Shown here one piece after another: positions 10,297-22,100 of a stretch of 64,000 nt of DNA (positions within the stretch are counted from its first letter, which is position 1; each line of letters opens with the position of its first letter). Below the pieces are notes generated by a model that ran no database searches, had not been told where the DNA came from, and saw only the letters and a program-made list of their open reading frames with translations. Position numbers and translations under genes: made by a program. Source of the DNA: Pyronema omphalodes (taxonomy: Eukaryota > Ascomycota > Pezizomycetes > Pezizales > Pyronemataceae); NCBI GenBank assembly GCA_024516155.1, contig JAJJXM010000059.1, forward strand, positions 248,001-312,000, read 5' to 3'.

Positions 10297-12161
10297 TTAG
10301 GTGCATTCAATCGCCAATAACTTGCAGATTTCATAAAGTTTGCCACCTGTGTTCCGGATGCGCTCGTCTTTGGATTCCCAAAGTTCGTTTTGAATAGTGA
10401 TCCGCCGGAGCTTCGTCAATAGACTAGTCCCATTCGGACGCATGACATCCTGAAGAATTTCTTGAAGTCTATGTAATCGCTCCCGAAGCCAGACAGATTG
10501 ATATGGAGCCCCTTGAGATACATGAAACATCGTATCATATATGTACAGATTCAGCGATTCTAAGCCTGGAGGTAATACTTCAAGGAGGCTGTAATCATCT
10601 GGCCAGCCTTGAGGTGAGACTGGAACCAGGGTCCAGGGCCATCAAATCCATTGATATTCTCCTGAGGTTTGGAAAATCGTGGAATAGTCCCAGTCGTCTG
10701 GCAGCGCTGGAATTCATTTCAATCTGGCCATGGATGTCGATCTCTTCAATGCTGTTTCAAACGTGATGTAATGCCTGTTGTAGTGCCACTCCCTTGTAAC
10801 GCGGCGAACTGTGAGGATACCAATGCCACATAGTGATAGCCTTTAAAACCGGACAACACTTCGCAAGTTCGAGCAGGCATTTCGAATTGTCTTCAGGGTT
10901 TTCCGCCTGCATCTCCACAGCTGTTAAAAACTGTAACAAGGGCGGGTTGTGTGGGGTTGCTCTCGCAAGGAAATGATCAGAGACCATGTCAAGTTGTTTT
11001 AGGCCTGGTGCGAACCGTAGAAAAGAAATTACATTCCAGTCATTGTTCGGTGTCTTTGCTGGGTCCAGACATGTGCGATAATCATATCCATCGTGTGTGG
11101 GCCAGTATGTGCGCTCGTAGTCGGAATCGACAGGCACTGGTTCCCAGCACAACACTTCCAGAGATTTTAATGGCATGTATTCCCAGATTTGCTTTGCCAA
11201 AGGTGTCAGCAGCAACGCATCTCCCCCTCCGACATGACCGTGAAAGGTTAGTTTACGTAGGTTGGTGAGTCGAGACAACAGCAGTGGGGCACACAAGTTG
11301 TTATACTGTCGCGACATCTCGTCCTTGTCAGAAGGATGTACAGATAAGTCAAATTTCGATGACGTCTGGGACAGTTCTCTGGAAAATTTCAAAAACAGTT
11401 TGGAATCATCTGGTTCCTCCGGATAGTAATGGCCCTTTATCATACCACCGGCGTCTGTCTCATGGTAGCTGAGTTCCCCAATATCATTGGCCAGACTTGG
11501 GTTGCAATCGATCAGACGCAGAAGCTCCCGAATATCTTCAGTTAGTGGAGGATCTTCATAAAATTCTCGTGGTATCCGCACTGACTCAAAGAGGATACGT
11601 TGCAGAAGGTAACGGAACTCGCGATTGACTAGTCTAAGCTGGAACAAATGACGGTTGCAGGTTGGTCTTTCGGCCGCTTTCATAAAACCAATGATTGATA
11701 GAAGAACCTCGGCTGGACACGCTAACAAGGACGCTGCGGCGGTATGGGTTGGTAGAACCTTCGGTTTCAATTCTTGGTCCTGAGTCTTCGTCTTTGGCTT
11801 TTTCCGTTTCTCCTGGGCGGTCGACGGTGAGTGGTCCCCAGAGCGAGGAGTGAGGTGAAGGCGGATTGAGGCACCTGAAACATTATGCTCGCTGGATGCT
11901 GTAACCACGCTGTCTGTTGTAACGGTGTCCTGGGGCGTAATTGTTTTTCGTGATCCGTTTTGTTGCGTATCTGGCTCAGGATGTGCAGCGATAGATCGAA
12001 CCTTTTTCTTGCCTTTCTTTCCCACTAGCATGCAATTTCCGTGTTAGATATGCTGTACTTCAACACACGTCTGCGATTGTGCATTCGTCGGGACAGTGAT
12101 TCGCACAAACGTCCGCTCGGGGGTTCACTTGGAAATATTGAATCTGGTCGGACCACTTACT
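10297..12161 (-). pseudogene. F-box protein gene F1 (broken)
   Basis: F-box proteins link substrates to SCF ubiquitin ligases through Skp1. Model: exon 1 ends at 12161, intron 12160-12025, exon 2 from 12024. The junction A|TGGGAAAGAAAG gives the start codon. A basic Ser/Lys-rich N-terminus (about 95 residues) precedes the F-box (about 11740-11590: LLACPAEVLLSIIGF, then LRLVNREFRYLL), followed by a leucine-rich substrate region with no named repeat. The frame ends at a TGA (about 10756) where F4 has CGG, then coding similarity resumes (EEIDIHGQIE). A further shift near 10630 comes from a 7-base duplication, and the C-terminus reads to 10297. An in-frame ATG inside the intron (12031) could serve an intron-retaining transcript. 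Closest relative in the window is F4. Confidence 0.85.
12025..12160 (-). other. Conserved leader intron of F1 (136 nt)
   Basis: 5' splice site A|GTAAGTGG, branch-like CTAAC about 22 bases before the end, 3' site GCTAG|TGGG. The same site pair and flanks occur in F2-F5. Confidence 0.8.
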
Positions 12162-12364
12162 TTCGAATGTTTTCAGTCAGAGGTGTGCAGAGCTCGAAAG
12201 TGTCGTGGAGAAGGGATTGGCTCAGGTAAGATTGGCTTTTCCGGTGATTTCTATAAGAGTCTGTCTTGGCGCCTGGACAGTCTCAGCCACCCAAATGTTC
12301 GATCCTGGTGTTCCCCCGGCAATGAAACCCGTGTTACAATTGTTCTTGACCCATAAATCTCCCG

Positions 12365-12376
12365 GTTTTATATGCC
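12365..12376 (-). promoter_or_regulatory. TATA box of F1
   Basis: GGCATATAAAAC on the minus strand, about 212 bp upstream of the leader 5' splice site. The spacing is the same in F3 and F4. Confidence 0.6.
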
Positions 12377-12634
12377 GCGAGAGAGAGAATTCCATTCCCT
12401 CGAAGTCGCAGCACCCTTCAACTACGGGATTATGTTGCGGAGCAATACAGCTCTTTGTAAAAAGCTATATTTCACCTATGAAAAATTCACAAATATTGGC
12501 ATCTTGAACCCTTCGGTACAGATATATCGCTCCTGCGATACGGCTTTCGCCATCAGTCTTTTGGATTTTCGTATATTCCAAATCTCTGCTGGACCGCTTT
12601 CATGACGATTTCAGGATGTCACATAACCCTCACC

Positions 12635-12832
12635 TTACCTCTTACGGCTTTTAGGTGCAGAATGATGTGCTTTATGGTAGCAAATTGAAGCATGTATTTC
12701 ATCGTTCAGTACATTCCACGCATGATATTCAGCCCTAACCCCTGGATTCGTCAGTGCAGGACCTGCCTTTTCACCTTGCTGGTACCGAACAGTGTATCCT
12801 CCCCCTACCAGCTGTACCTGGACCATAGCCAT
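12635..12832 (-). CDS. Small hypothetical ORF upstream of F1
   Basis: About 65 codons beginning MAMVQVQLVGGGYTVRY and ending in a basic KSRKR tail. I do not recognise the family. A clear relative lies upstream of F4 on the plus strand (about 30480-30690), sharing KAG.xLTNPGV.AEY, but with a stop where this one has Trp. The relation to the F-box gene is the same in both (same strand, upstream), so it belongs to the duplicated unit. It may be one exon of a longer gene. No signal peptide or known domain is visible. Confidence 0.4.
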   Translation of the reverse strand: MAMVQVQLVGGGYTVRYQQGEKAGPALTNPGVRAEYHAWNVLNDEIHASICYHKAHHSAPKSRKR

Positions 12833-12879
12833 TGGTATTCATGTTGAAAGGAAACACCGTTGTTCGTGCTAGAATTGGC

Positions 12880-13285
12880 TCTCCGGTTCAGCCAATGGAG
12901 CGTCTCGAGTATTGAAATGGAAACATTTGACAAGAGATAATGAACGAGATACATAGGAAAGTCATCAACAAGGCGAAGTCAGTGTAACTGCTAATAGCGC
13001 GATCGTTATTGGCATGGACCACAAGCATCACGGGCCTCGCAGGAATCAATGTTGTCTGATCACAGATAACCTACCTCCTTAGTATACGGCTGCAAAAGTG
13101 GCGACGTGCATAATCGTTTTCCAACGAGAAAATCAAGGCCACTGTATGACTTCCACAATTGGTATGCCCAGCAATAACAGAGCATCGTCTGTAAGACTGT
13201 ATCAGTCATTTCCACGATTACGGCATTCATCACTGATATTGTCTTGGCGGTATTGCCACTACGCGTGGCTTACACGGGCGTTCTT
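12880..13285. other. Intergenic, no supported gene
   Basis: Only short frames. Forms part of the F1 duplicated unit and lies at the position of 30060-30480 in the F4 unit. Confidence 0.4.
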
Positions 13286-13380
13286 TGGTAAACCGTGACG
13301 CGACGCGACGCGACGTGAATCCCTGCGAACGCGTCCCGCAAGCATGACCCGCGTTCCCACTTAGCTCGCTTCAACATGAG
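13286..13380 (-). repeat. TCGCG-family dispersed repeat (F1 unit)
   Basis: On the minus strand this reads AAGCGAGCTAA, then GGACGCGTTCGCAGGGATTC, then four consecutive TCGCG-type units. It matches 29965-30140 and 46020-46190 in content and in position relative to the F-box gene. Confidence 0.75.
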
Positions 13381-13415
13381 CACCAATCTGAGACGAAAGC
13401 GAGAAACTGATCCTA

Positions 13416-14241
13416 TGGTGGATTTCACCATAAACGTCCGAAAACCGACGAAAAAATCCCACGCCACGCCAAACGCTACTGCTCAACCACAACAACCAGA
13501 ATCAAATATATTTAAACGTACAATTGAAATTCGTCTTCTGGAGAACAATACTACGATTAAAAAAATTAAATTCAAAAAAAATCCGATGAGTTATAGAGCT
13601 TTAAAAACCCGGTATTTTGTATGGGCGGCCTAAAATGTGTCGACGCTCTTGGCACGCCAAGACTGCCAAGACTAGAAAATTCACAGCGGAGAAACATGTT
13701 TGATTGGCTGAAAGAATGACTAAGCTAATGGCACTAAACAAGATCCTCTCCCATCCTCCTCCGATGTGATCTTTTTGCCCTCTCTACAAACTCCTGTTGA
13801 CGTTCATCCAAGCCTGATGCATAGGAATCAAACCATCGTCGTGATTTTTTGCAAATCGGCGAATGGTCGTCAAAGACACTGAATCCAGCCCTTGGCAGAC
13901 TGTTCTTTCCAACCCCGTGAAGGTATAATTACAGTTCTCCCGAGTATATCGCTTGACTGCTCCCCAGTAAAATTCAATGTAATTCAGTTCACAGTGAAAT
14001 TTTGGGTAGAAATAAACACTCGCATGTATCAAAAATCAAGGACGTGAATATTAATCTCACGAGGGTGCGCCTAGGCGATCGGCAGGATAGTTGAGGGCGT
14101 TCCGACATTAGCGTAAGCGAGAAAAACTCTGAATCACCGAGTGTCACTCGAGGCCATTTTAATCCCTGTCGCCCCCCCTGTCAACGGGACCAAAAGTGTC
14201 GACTTTCGTCGGTTTTCGGACGTTTATGGTGAAATCCACCA
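13416..14241 (-). mobile_element. TIR element 1, degenerate Tc1/mariner-like (826 bp)
   Basis: Ends are inverted repeats of about 38 bp beginning TGGTGGATTTCACCATAAAC. TA duplications flank it at 13414-13415 and 14242-14243, the target preference of Tc1/mariner elements. Inside is a C-terminal fragment of a DDE transposase (14032-13784). It is the inverse-orientation sister of element 2 (27503-28367) and lacks about 44 bp that element 2 keeps near 27650. Paralogous units carry the empty site: GACGCCGAG followed directly by the right flank at about 29930 (F4 unit) and 45985 (F5 unit). Confidence 0.88.
13784..14032 (-). pseudogene. DDE transposase C-terminal fragment in TIR element 1
   Basis: About 80 residues with [19 protein letters not shown], resembling the ELNPIE..W motif around the last catalytic acid of fungal DDE (DDE_3-type) transposases. 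The N-terminal two thirds, including the first two catalytic aspartates, are missing, and there is no ATG at the start. The element could only move with a transposase supplied elsewhere. Confidence 0.7.
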
Positions 14242-14249
14242 TACTCGTC

Positions 14250-15900
14250 TTCAATCAGTAAGTTAACACAGATAAGATAAGAATAACTTGATGAACAACA
14301 GGTAATGGAGAATAGTTCACCACAGACCTGAGAGCTTGGAAAACTACAGCAGATGAGGCTAAAATATATCTTGACACAGTGCGTACTACGCGTGATAATG
14401 AGTCAATCCATGCACGAATGTGACTATACAACACATACTGACAGCCTTTTATGAGCGGCAATCAGATATTGTATCGCAACGAACAAGATCCCTGGATATC
14501 ACAGCAAGTAAATCCTCCTTGTTCTGTGTCATGTCGTCGACAAGCGATGATGCCATAGTTTCTGTCTGCTGGCAATACCCATCCCGGAAATAGAGGTACC
14601 CGGTAAAAACCGAGGACTGACAATTTACTATAATAGTAGCACTCGCCATAATATTAGGATCCCAGGCGAGTATGAATCAATAAATATGTTATACCAATAT
14701 CCTCATGAGCATTGCATGTGGAAAGTGTTTAGGGAAGAGTGGGCTGCTCCAGAGCATGATCCTTTGGCATGCTATCGTTGTTTGTTTTTAAGTTTTTGCG
14801 GTTGTTAAGAAGGGCGGCTTAGTTTGAGTTGTCGATTATTTTCATCTCACTTCCAATCTTTATTTTTCTTATGCTGTTTTCGTTTAGTTGCTTTTTTTCA
14901 TGCGGACGTCATAGGCTTAGCAGGGAACGAGTGGTACCGGCTTAGGTCTCACGACTCATCACTCGATGTTCACCAGCACGGTAGCATGCATCGGCAAAAG
15001 ATGTGGTAATTACTTCCTATTTGAAAATCCGAACACTCAGAACATTCCATATGATACACGGCTAGTCGAATATAATCCAGGACACGATAAAACCGCTGTG
15101 AACAGTCTTTACCAGCCTGAAACTCGGCCAATCATGTCGATACCGAATATCAGGACAGTGACTGCACTTCCCAAGGGACTGCTGAAACTTCAACACCCAA
15201 TGACCATGACAAAGCCAAGAATAGTCAAGACCACCCTTGTTTTTCGGCTTGACGTGTCGTACCTTGGCGTGAACCCAAGGACATGGAGAGTTAGCAGCGC
15301 TCGTGCTCTGATTGTGACAGTAGTTACCTTTTGATTTTGCTAAATCAGCTAACATGAATTTCTCCAACAGCAATAATATTTTTAGCTTTCCCCATCAACG
15401 ATGTGCATGTACAGCAGCGTTATTAACTCCGCCTGTTTATTTCATGATTTCGTCCATGTATTTACATCATGATCTCTGGTCGAATATCCGATATCGGCAC
15501 TCGAAAATCTTCATTCAATCATTCCAAGAGCCTCTTACCGCAGGAAAAAGAGCATTTCCACTCGACTGAAATTCAGAATGTTCTGGTATAGGCATAGCTG
15601 GTATGTACTGTGTTGAACCAGCGCGAACAAACGGCAAGTACTACACTGCCAAATGCGAGGCCCAGCGATGGATCTGGTACATCGGATGGGCTGAGCGATA
15701 CGAACTGTACTCCAAAAGACATTATCAAAGGCGGTTCATTACCACATATGAAAACTGTTGAGGGCAACTCGAAGTGTATGTGAGTAACGGAAATTGCCGT
15801 GTAAGTACTCCAGTACGTATTTCGTAGATATCATAATACAGTGATCATTGGAAGAAGCAGTACCACCGGTCCGAGGTATGTAACCTGAAGGGCTTCAGTT
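14250..15900. other. Distal part of the F1 duplicated unit, no supported gene
   Basis: On the minus strand 14460-14250 aligns with 29740-29905 of the F4 unit (shared CATCAAGTTATTC / CATCAATTTTTAATC and CGTACGCAC blocks). 14650-14460 aligns more weakly with 29520-29700. About 15600-15770 resembles 46580-46720. Short frames exist, for example 14649-14449 (-), 15373-15062 (-) and 15767-15573 (-), but none has a recognisable domain and the relatives are not open in the same frame. Confidence 0.4.
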
Positions 15901-16076
15901 GCCATCGTCTATGAGAATTCCGTACGTAATTATTTTCCTTTATCACAAAGTTGTATTTACTGGGATCGTAACACCGTAGGTGAATTGATGTGCCACTTGC
16001 GGCAATGGAATTCCTGTCGTACGGTATATGTAACTAGGGTCTCTGAGGGTTAAGTTCAATCTCAAATAGTGATTCA

Positions 16077-16292
16077 TTGCCAGATGAAAACTGGATGAGA
16101 AGATCCGGCGGCGGATGTTTTCACGACGCCAAGATATACTGCTGTATACCCGACCCAGAAATGGACACGGACACGGACATGGACGCGAACACGGAAGTCG
16201 ACACAGACCTGGACACAAACACAGACTGTGACTCCGATTGTGACTCGGACTGGGAAAAACACTGGTTACCGCTCACTGCAGTGGACTGGTAA
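16077..16292 (+). pseudogene. Relic of an F-box gene C-terminus with hexamer repeat
   Basis: A short frame ending in an acidic Asp/Thr-rich tail (DPEMDTDTDMDANTEVD..) and SDWEKHW. It resembles the acidic tail of F2 (ESDSDTDWE), and the following sequence matches 3' flanks of F2 and F3 (TTTTCTTGT..TCTCAT, and GAGCCGAGTGAT near 16892). The DNA is a degenerate GGACAC hexamer array (16160-16220). No F-box or leucine-rich part is left upstream, so only the end of a unit survives. Confidence 0.45.
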
Positions 16293-16479
16293 ACTTCGCG
16301 GTACATGATTTACGTACGGCATCAAAACTAACCCGGACTCAATATCTTCTATTCTCGTTTCTACCCTACTCTCCTTACAAGAGTGTATCAGGTTGTTTAC
16401 ATTATGTAATTTTCCACTGACATATCTTTTCTTCTTTTTCTTTCTTTTTTCTTGTAATCTCATTTCACGTGACACATAT

Positions 16480-16795
16480 GAAGCCACCTATCCTGAATGG
16501 CACTGTTTTCTTCTCGCGGCACAGCGAAGCGCTCCTCTTCCATAACCATAATGATGGTGAAATGTGGATTGCCTTGTGACGTTTTACTGAATTATTGCTG
16601 TGGAGGAATGGATTTGAAAGAAAACATTGCACTGCCATATCTTGTTCTTTTTTTCCTTTTTTCCTTCACATTTGAAGCCATTTAGGTTCCGACACAGCAA
16701 ACTGCTCCTCTCTCTGATGATCATTATAGTGTTGTAAAATTAATTGCCTTGCGTATTCATAATGAACTGGTGCTGTGGAGGAATACCGTTGATGC
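16480..16795. repeat. Imperfect tandem duplication (about 190-bp unit)
   Basis: Two copies share GAAGCCA, GCACAGC / ACACAGC, CTGCTCCTC / GCGCTCCTC, ATTGCCTTG and GCTGTGGAGGAAT. It lies in the decayed 3' flank of the 16-kb relic. Confidence 0.6.
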
Positions 16796-17083
16796 ACTAT
16801 TGGCGTGTATGATGTACTACCTACCGTGTGGACCGGCTAGCGTCGGGGGCCTTTGGAAAAGCTGAATAACATTTATGGCGCTCAGAGGGAGCCGAGTGAT
16901 GTCGTATGTGCTGTTTCTGGACCAATCAACGCCACTGTCCCAGCTCCTCCGTTACCGTTATTCCGGGTCGTCCTTTGACACTTCCATTACAGTTCACACA
17001 ATTTGAGTTTGTACAGTGACCTTGGAACGTTTTATGTTCAAACCCCGAAGCCATCTTTAGAGTATTATTGTTTTCCATAAGCT

Positions 17084-17098
17084 GATATAAGAGGCGGG
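17084..17098 (+). promoter_or_regulatory. TATA-like box of F2
   Basis: GATATAAGAGGCGGG, 222 bp upstream of the leader 5' splice site, matching the spacing at F1, F3 and F4. Confidence 0.5.
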
Positions 17099-17305
17099 AG
17101 CGAACATCAGAACCAAGCCGGTTATTTGTACTCCGAAGTAATTTATTTGATGGGTACTATATTGTGGAGGAGATATTTGGAATATGTGCTTGTCCTGTTG
17201 CCAAGATATACTTCCATGAAATTGGGTCGAGACGCGTGTTACTTCAAGCTGATCAGACTCCACGACGACTTCCATCTTTACGAACCTTAAACATCAACGT
17301 TCAAA

Positions 17306-19302
17306 AGTAAGTGATCCGTTATCATCATATATTTCTAAAAGAACGCTTCATCATCTCCGTATATCAATAACACGACATGAATGCATTAGGCAGTCAAAGT
17401 ACAATTTATCTAATAAGATGGGTCGACTTTTAGTGGGAAAGAAAGCCAAGAACAACCCTGCATCTACAGCTGGAGAACACAATGAAAATATACAACAGAA
17501 GAAAGTCGAAAACACGATGCCACCATCCCACGCACAAGACCAATCAGGTGACTCAGTATCTGACCAATCCGAATCCGATAGAGAAGACAGCAATCCGTCG
17601 ACGTCCCAGGCAAAATGCAAAAAGCGGAAGAGCAAAAAGAAGAAGCAAACAACTTCAATCTCCTCTACCCGCAACGACCCTGTCGACATGTCCAACGGAG
17701 GTTCTCCACTCAATCATTGGTTTCTTGACGGGGCCTGACACAGAGGCCTGTAACCCAGATGTACTAAATCTCAGACTAGTAAACCGCGGATTTCGGTACC
17801 TTCTGCAACCAGTAGTCTTCGAGTCAGTGCGGATACCGCGGGAGGACTCTGATAACCCGTCAGTTACGAATGATGTTCGGGAGCTTCTACGTCTCATTGA
17901 TCTCAATCCAAGCTTGGCAACATGCATCACGGAGCTCATCTACCATGAGTCACACCCGGATGAGAATAAACCGCTTCAGCACAGCATGAAAGAACTAAAA
18001 AGTGATCACAAAATCTTCTCAAAGTTGGTTCAAGAAGTCGACCTGAAAACATCAACAGGGAGGACATTTCATTATCCTTTGAATCCGTCCGGACTGCGCG
18101 GGATGTCGAAACTATACGAGCATATGTGTACTCCGCTTCTATTGTCCCGACTGACCAACCTCGGTATGCTCATCTTCCACGGGTACGTCGGAGGTCCATA
18201 CGCGTATCTTCTCACGCGATGGGCAAGTCATATATGGACCCGAATGCAACTGAGATCTCTGAAAACTTTGGTCTGGCGATCAAAGGAGAATGATGAGGAC
18301 TATCAGCGAATGCAATTGCCTGTACACCGTGCATTCCGTTATCAGACTTCTACGACCCCAGAAAAGCCACACAGCAATGAGTGGAATGTTCTTTCTTCGT
18401 TTCTCCGTTTTACGCCAACCCTTAGAGAACTTATCTTCCTTGGCGATACGTTCGTTGGTAGATCAACACCTCAGAACATGCCTATCTTGAACTCTCTAAC
18501 GTCCATCTGCATTCACACTGAGTATTTCAAAGAGACTTCTCAATTGCTTTTTGAACTCCTGAAGTGCAGTCCTTTGTTAAAAAGTCTGGAAACATGTCAT
18601 TTCGATGTTTTCAAGGCATCGAAAATGCGAGAAACCTTAAACATCGTACGGAACACCATCGAAGAAATCCACATTCTTGGTTCGTTCGAAGGAACTTCAA
18701 GTACTGATGCAGCAATTGGACCATTCCTGGATTTTTCCAGAGCTCCGTATCATAACAACAACCTTGCATCCCTGATTCCAGTATCACCTACGGGTCGGCC
18801 CGAGGATTCCTGTCTGCTAAGAATACTGCCTGCAAATCTTGAATGTTTACATCTCTATCTCTATGATCCGCATGATCTTCCGTCCCCGTCTGCCCAAAGC
18901 AATAACGATGACCAACAGCAATACGAATTGCTACCAGACTTGATTAGGAGACCGTATGGGTGGCTTGAGAAAGTAGCACTTGCCAAGGAGAGTGGCTCAT
19001 TGAAGAAGCTCTGCCTTCTCAGTATTGAAGACAAATGCTGGAAATTATTCTCGAATAAGACCCGGGACGAAGGCCCAAAAACGCTTGCAGCAATTTGTGC
19101 GAGATTGGGGATTGAATGGGAATGGAGTGGTGGCGATGACACAGACTCTGGGGAAATGGAATCAGACTCGGACACCGACTGGGAGACAGGTTCAGCAATG
19201 AGGTACGAGGAAGACGTTTCTACTGACTTTGTCTGGTTCGTCAAAACTAACGTTGCTATAGTCTCTAATGCTCCCATTTTTACGCTACGGACTTCGGAAT
19301 AA
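17306..19302 (+). CDS. F-box protein gene F2, most intact member (one frameshift in linker)
   Basis: Model: exon 1 ends at 17306 (A), intron 17307-17433, exon 2 17434-19302; the junction gives A|TG GGA AAG AAA. The basic N-terminus ends in a Lys-rich stretch (KCKKRKSKKKK, nuclear-signal-like). The F-box begins LSTCPTEVLHSIIGF (about 17690) and continues LRLVNRGFRYLL, the Skp1-binding fold. The remaining 430 residues are leucine-rich, e.g. LLSRLTNLGMLIF and LLFELLKCSPLLKSLE, with an acidic tail (DTDSGEMESDSDTDWE). A one-base shift near 17655 separates the N-terminus from the F-box frame. A downstream ATG at 17482 opens the F-box frame for 606 codons, so a protein with an altered N-terminus is still possible. 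The sequence does not reveal its substrate. Confidence 0.82.
17307..17433 (+). other. Conserved leader intron of F2 (127 nt)
   Basis: A|GTAAGTGATCC at the 5' side, branch-like CTAAT at 17409, CTTTTAG|TGGG at the 3' side. An in-intron ATG at 17418 is in frame with exon 2 (MGRLLVGKK), so intron retention also gives an open N-terminus. Confidence 0.8.
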
Positions 19303-20286
19303 CATTTTCTTATTTCTATCCGGTCATTTGGAAATACAATGTTCTCTGTTTTTTTTCTGTTTTTTCTCACGTTTAATTTTTTTTTGTTTAATTCGCGCAT
19401 GTCAAAACGTTTACCCCGCATGGTTACAAATTCAGCATTTTTGTAGTAATAGATTGCTTCTACCCTCTCCTTTTCATGACAAATATGTAACAGGAAATGC
19501 ATTACGTGTCGATATAAGGTTGTCGAAGTTACCAAAACGTCAACAGCATACCTTCGCAGATACGTGCTGCCAAATATCTAGTTCCGATCTCCCTCTTTGG
19601 ACAACGCCGACAACAGAATGGGCGTAGAAAAGCCGAGTAATGTGACATGACGAGTTCCTTGATACCTCTCGCCCCCCCTATGATGTTGGAACTCATGAAG
19701 AAGGACGTTACAGAAGAGTGATCAAGGCCACGTTGGTAATGGAGTTGTGGTCTACTCAATTTCCCGGACTACTTGACATAAGAAACTGATATTTCCAAGC
19801 GACTCATCGATGAAAATGACTTGTAAAGGCCATTGATCTATATCTCCTCGGCTCGCGTTGTGCAAACTGGTCTGTCTCACTGATGTTCCCACAGAAGTTC
19901 TCCATGTTGATTCTCTTTATTTATTTTTAATATTACTTAATTTTCCTATTTTCTACTATTGTTCCCTTGACCAGCCGCCCTTGCATATTGAGTTACTCTG
20001 CTAGCCATCCCAAAGCCGTATTCCACCCCCACGGTACCCTGGTCGGAAATCGGCTTACATGTTTCTAGTCGTCATCATAAAAATGACTACATCCACTCTT
20101 AATCTCTTTTACCACCATGGCTGCAGGCAAACGGTCGAATGAAACAAAACACCTTTTTTGCGTCTCATGTCGATAGTGGACAAAAATGATGGAACACCTT
20201 CCGAACACGTCCCAACATAGTCTGGGAACGCTTGGGAAGACACTATCCAAACTGAGGTACATCTCGGTTCTCTTCCATTGCTCGTA
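19303..20286. other. 3' flank of F2, no supported gene
   Basis: T-rich sequence followed by blocks shared with the F3 flank, such as GCATTAC and GCCGAGTAATG near 19632. No open frame with a recognisable domain. Confidence 0.45.
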
Positions 20287-21480
20287 TTAAAGTGGCATCG
20301 GGAAGTTTTCAAAGACGAAAACCTTGGATCTTAGCTTAATGGCAAGGCCTTTATTTCTCAATCTGCTTTTCTGGAAGCGGATGGCATGGTACTGATTGCC
20401 GGGGGATCGAATACTGATAATAGACGAGAGTCCCATAGCTTTGATCTGTTCAAGCAATGACATGTGCATTGCACTGCGGGTGGTGTCGTTGATCTGCTCA
20501 GGTATGGCCATGAATACCCAACACTTGCTCCTGGCCCATTCATGGAACTTCCTGGAATCTATGAGCGTGGTGCGTACCCTGCTTAGTCTTGGTCGCCGTT
20601 TCGGTATCAGGAGGCCTGAAATGGATGCCGGTGCTTCTTTGATGCTGTTGCTGACTGCACTTGATTCTTCCGACGTTGCGAGATCCGGCTTTGAACGATG
20701 ACAGGCCTCCGGAGTGCACCGAACGTCCTTCTTCGCCTCTGCAGCTGAACTCGAGTTCCTGGAATGGTCAGCGCGCTTTGATTGGACAGCCTCATTGACG
20801 GTGTCGATATCCTTTTGGCGTAAATTCGCGGTTTCCATCTTTAACGCGGCTATGTCTTTTCTGAGTTGCCGATTCATCTTTTGTAAGTCCTCCGTCCTAG
20901 CATCGTGTTGCGCTCTGGTATCGAAAATCATCTCCCTCAGCTGCGATATGGATTGTATCAGCTCCTGACGTTGCCACAAAACCTTTTCGAGCTGCTGTTT
21001 TGTTGCCGCATTGTCTTTCCACAGCTCTTGGTGAGCCTCTTCCAGCAGTTGTTTTTCGTCGAGGAATTGGTCGAAGAGTCGTTTGAGGTCTGCTGTGGTC
21101 TTGTGATGATTGTCAGCGCCTGTTAAAACCCATCATCCGTTCGATTTTTCCTGCATTGCTTGGGGTGTGTACCTGTATTCCTGGTCCAGACACGGTTTGC
21201 TCATTGGGCGCAGTATTGATGCAATTTGCGGGCTGATCAGCGCTGGTGATACGATTGCTAGTGGCATCAATCAGGGTGACTGGCTGGCGATGCAACACGC
21301 TGGATTGAATACTGCACCATTGCAAGTAGTGACAGCAAAAGGTACTTCTTGGATTGGTCGAGCTGACTGTGTGTAGCGGAGGAACAGTGGTAGCAATGGT
21401 TGCGCGTCTGGTGGGGTTGGTGGTAAAGGAAGTCGTGGAGATGGGATGATCACCGTGAAATGCCTAGAAAGCAGTGGCAC
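20287..21480 (-). pseudogene. Coiled-coil protein gene, divergent from F3 (frameshifted)
   Basis: The C-terminal 230 or so codons (20979-20287) are open: a heptad-rich coiled coil (LIQSISQLREMIFDTRAQ, RTEDLQKMNRQLRKDIAAL), a Ser-rich charged linker, and a compact end (HEWARSKCWVFMAIPEQIND .. VFVFENFPMPL). The frame stays open upstream to about 21120, where a 2-base deletion relative to the 40.7-kb copy shifts it. Beyond this a Pro/Thr-rich N-terminal region continues to about 21480. An intron at TTTTAACAG is an alternative to the deletion. The start codon is not certain. I do not recognise the family. A truncated relic of the same gene sits in front of F5 (41124-40727). Confidence 0.55.
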
Positions 21481-21484
21481 CGAC

Positions 21485-22100
21485 CACTTGTTTCAAAACC
21501 GGAATAAGGTTTCTCGTTTTTCTTTGACCGTACAGGGCTGTCTACAACCCATATAAACATTGAACGGCCGGATTCCTGGAGCAAAGCCCAAGCTCTGGCT
21601 GTGAACGCAAGACGTTACCGGCGCTTATATAAAGTTGCTATATATTTATCTACACGCCATTTCTCCACCACAAGCACCTGAAACCATGTTTTTCGAGGCA
21701 GAGATATTCTCAATGGATGTTGCTCGTTCATACAATCCCGACTGAATGAATTCCGATATCGATTTAGGAGGACCGATGGTGGTCAACGTTTGTGTGTTTT
21801 TTTTACGTGATTCTTTTCCACCATCAGTCTTTCTTGGAACACAATACCACAGCTGTAGGGAAGTGGCACCACATGCGGATGGAATTCCCCCCCACCGTTA
21901 TATGAAACCGAGATTCTCAAGGGTCGAGTTCAGTCGTCAACCGGTACACCAGAATCAAAAACTGTCGCGGCCAATGTTGACCTGGCGCCAAGACATGCCC
22001 TTAGAAAGGTACTGCAAATGACTTCCACTCCCACATCCCCATATACCACCTCACGTTGGAGCACCGTCAGCCGTGAACACAAAACATCAGAGACATTAAG
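21485..22100 (+). promoter_or_regulatory. F3 upstream region, duplicated in front of F5
   Basis: Nearly collinear with 41100-41730. It holds a TATA-like box (GTTATATGAAACC at 21897-21909, 213 bp before the 5' splice site) and the leader motif TGGCGCCAAGACATGCCC (21979-21998), also seen in F1, F4 and F5. In F5 the TATA-like box has been lost. Confidence 0.6.

Noticed and set aside
13297..13330. GCGAC run at 13.3 kb as a simple microsatellite or CRISPR-like array
   Set aside because: Only a few pentamer units; it is the core of a longer dispersed repeat with conserved flanks, and no spacers are present.
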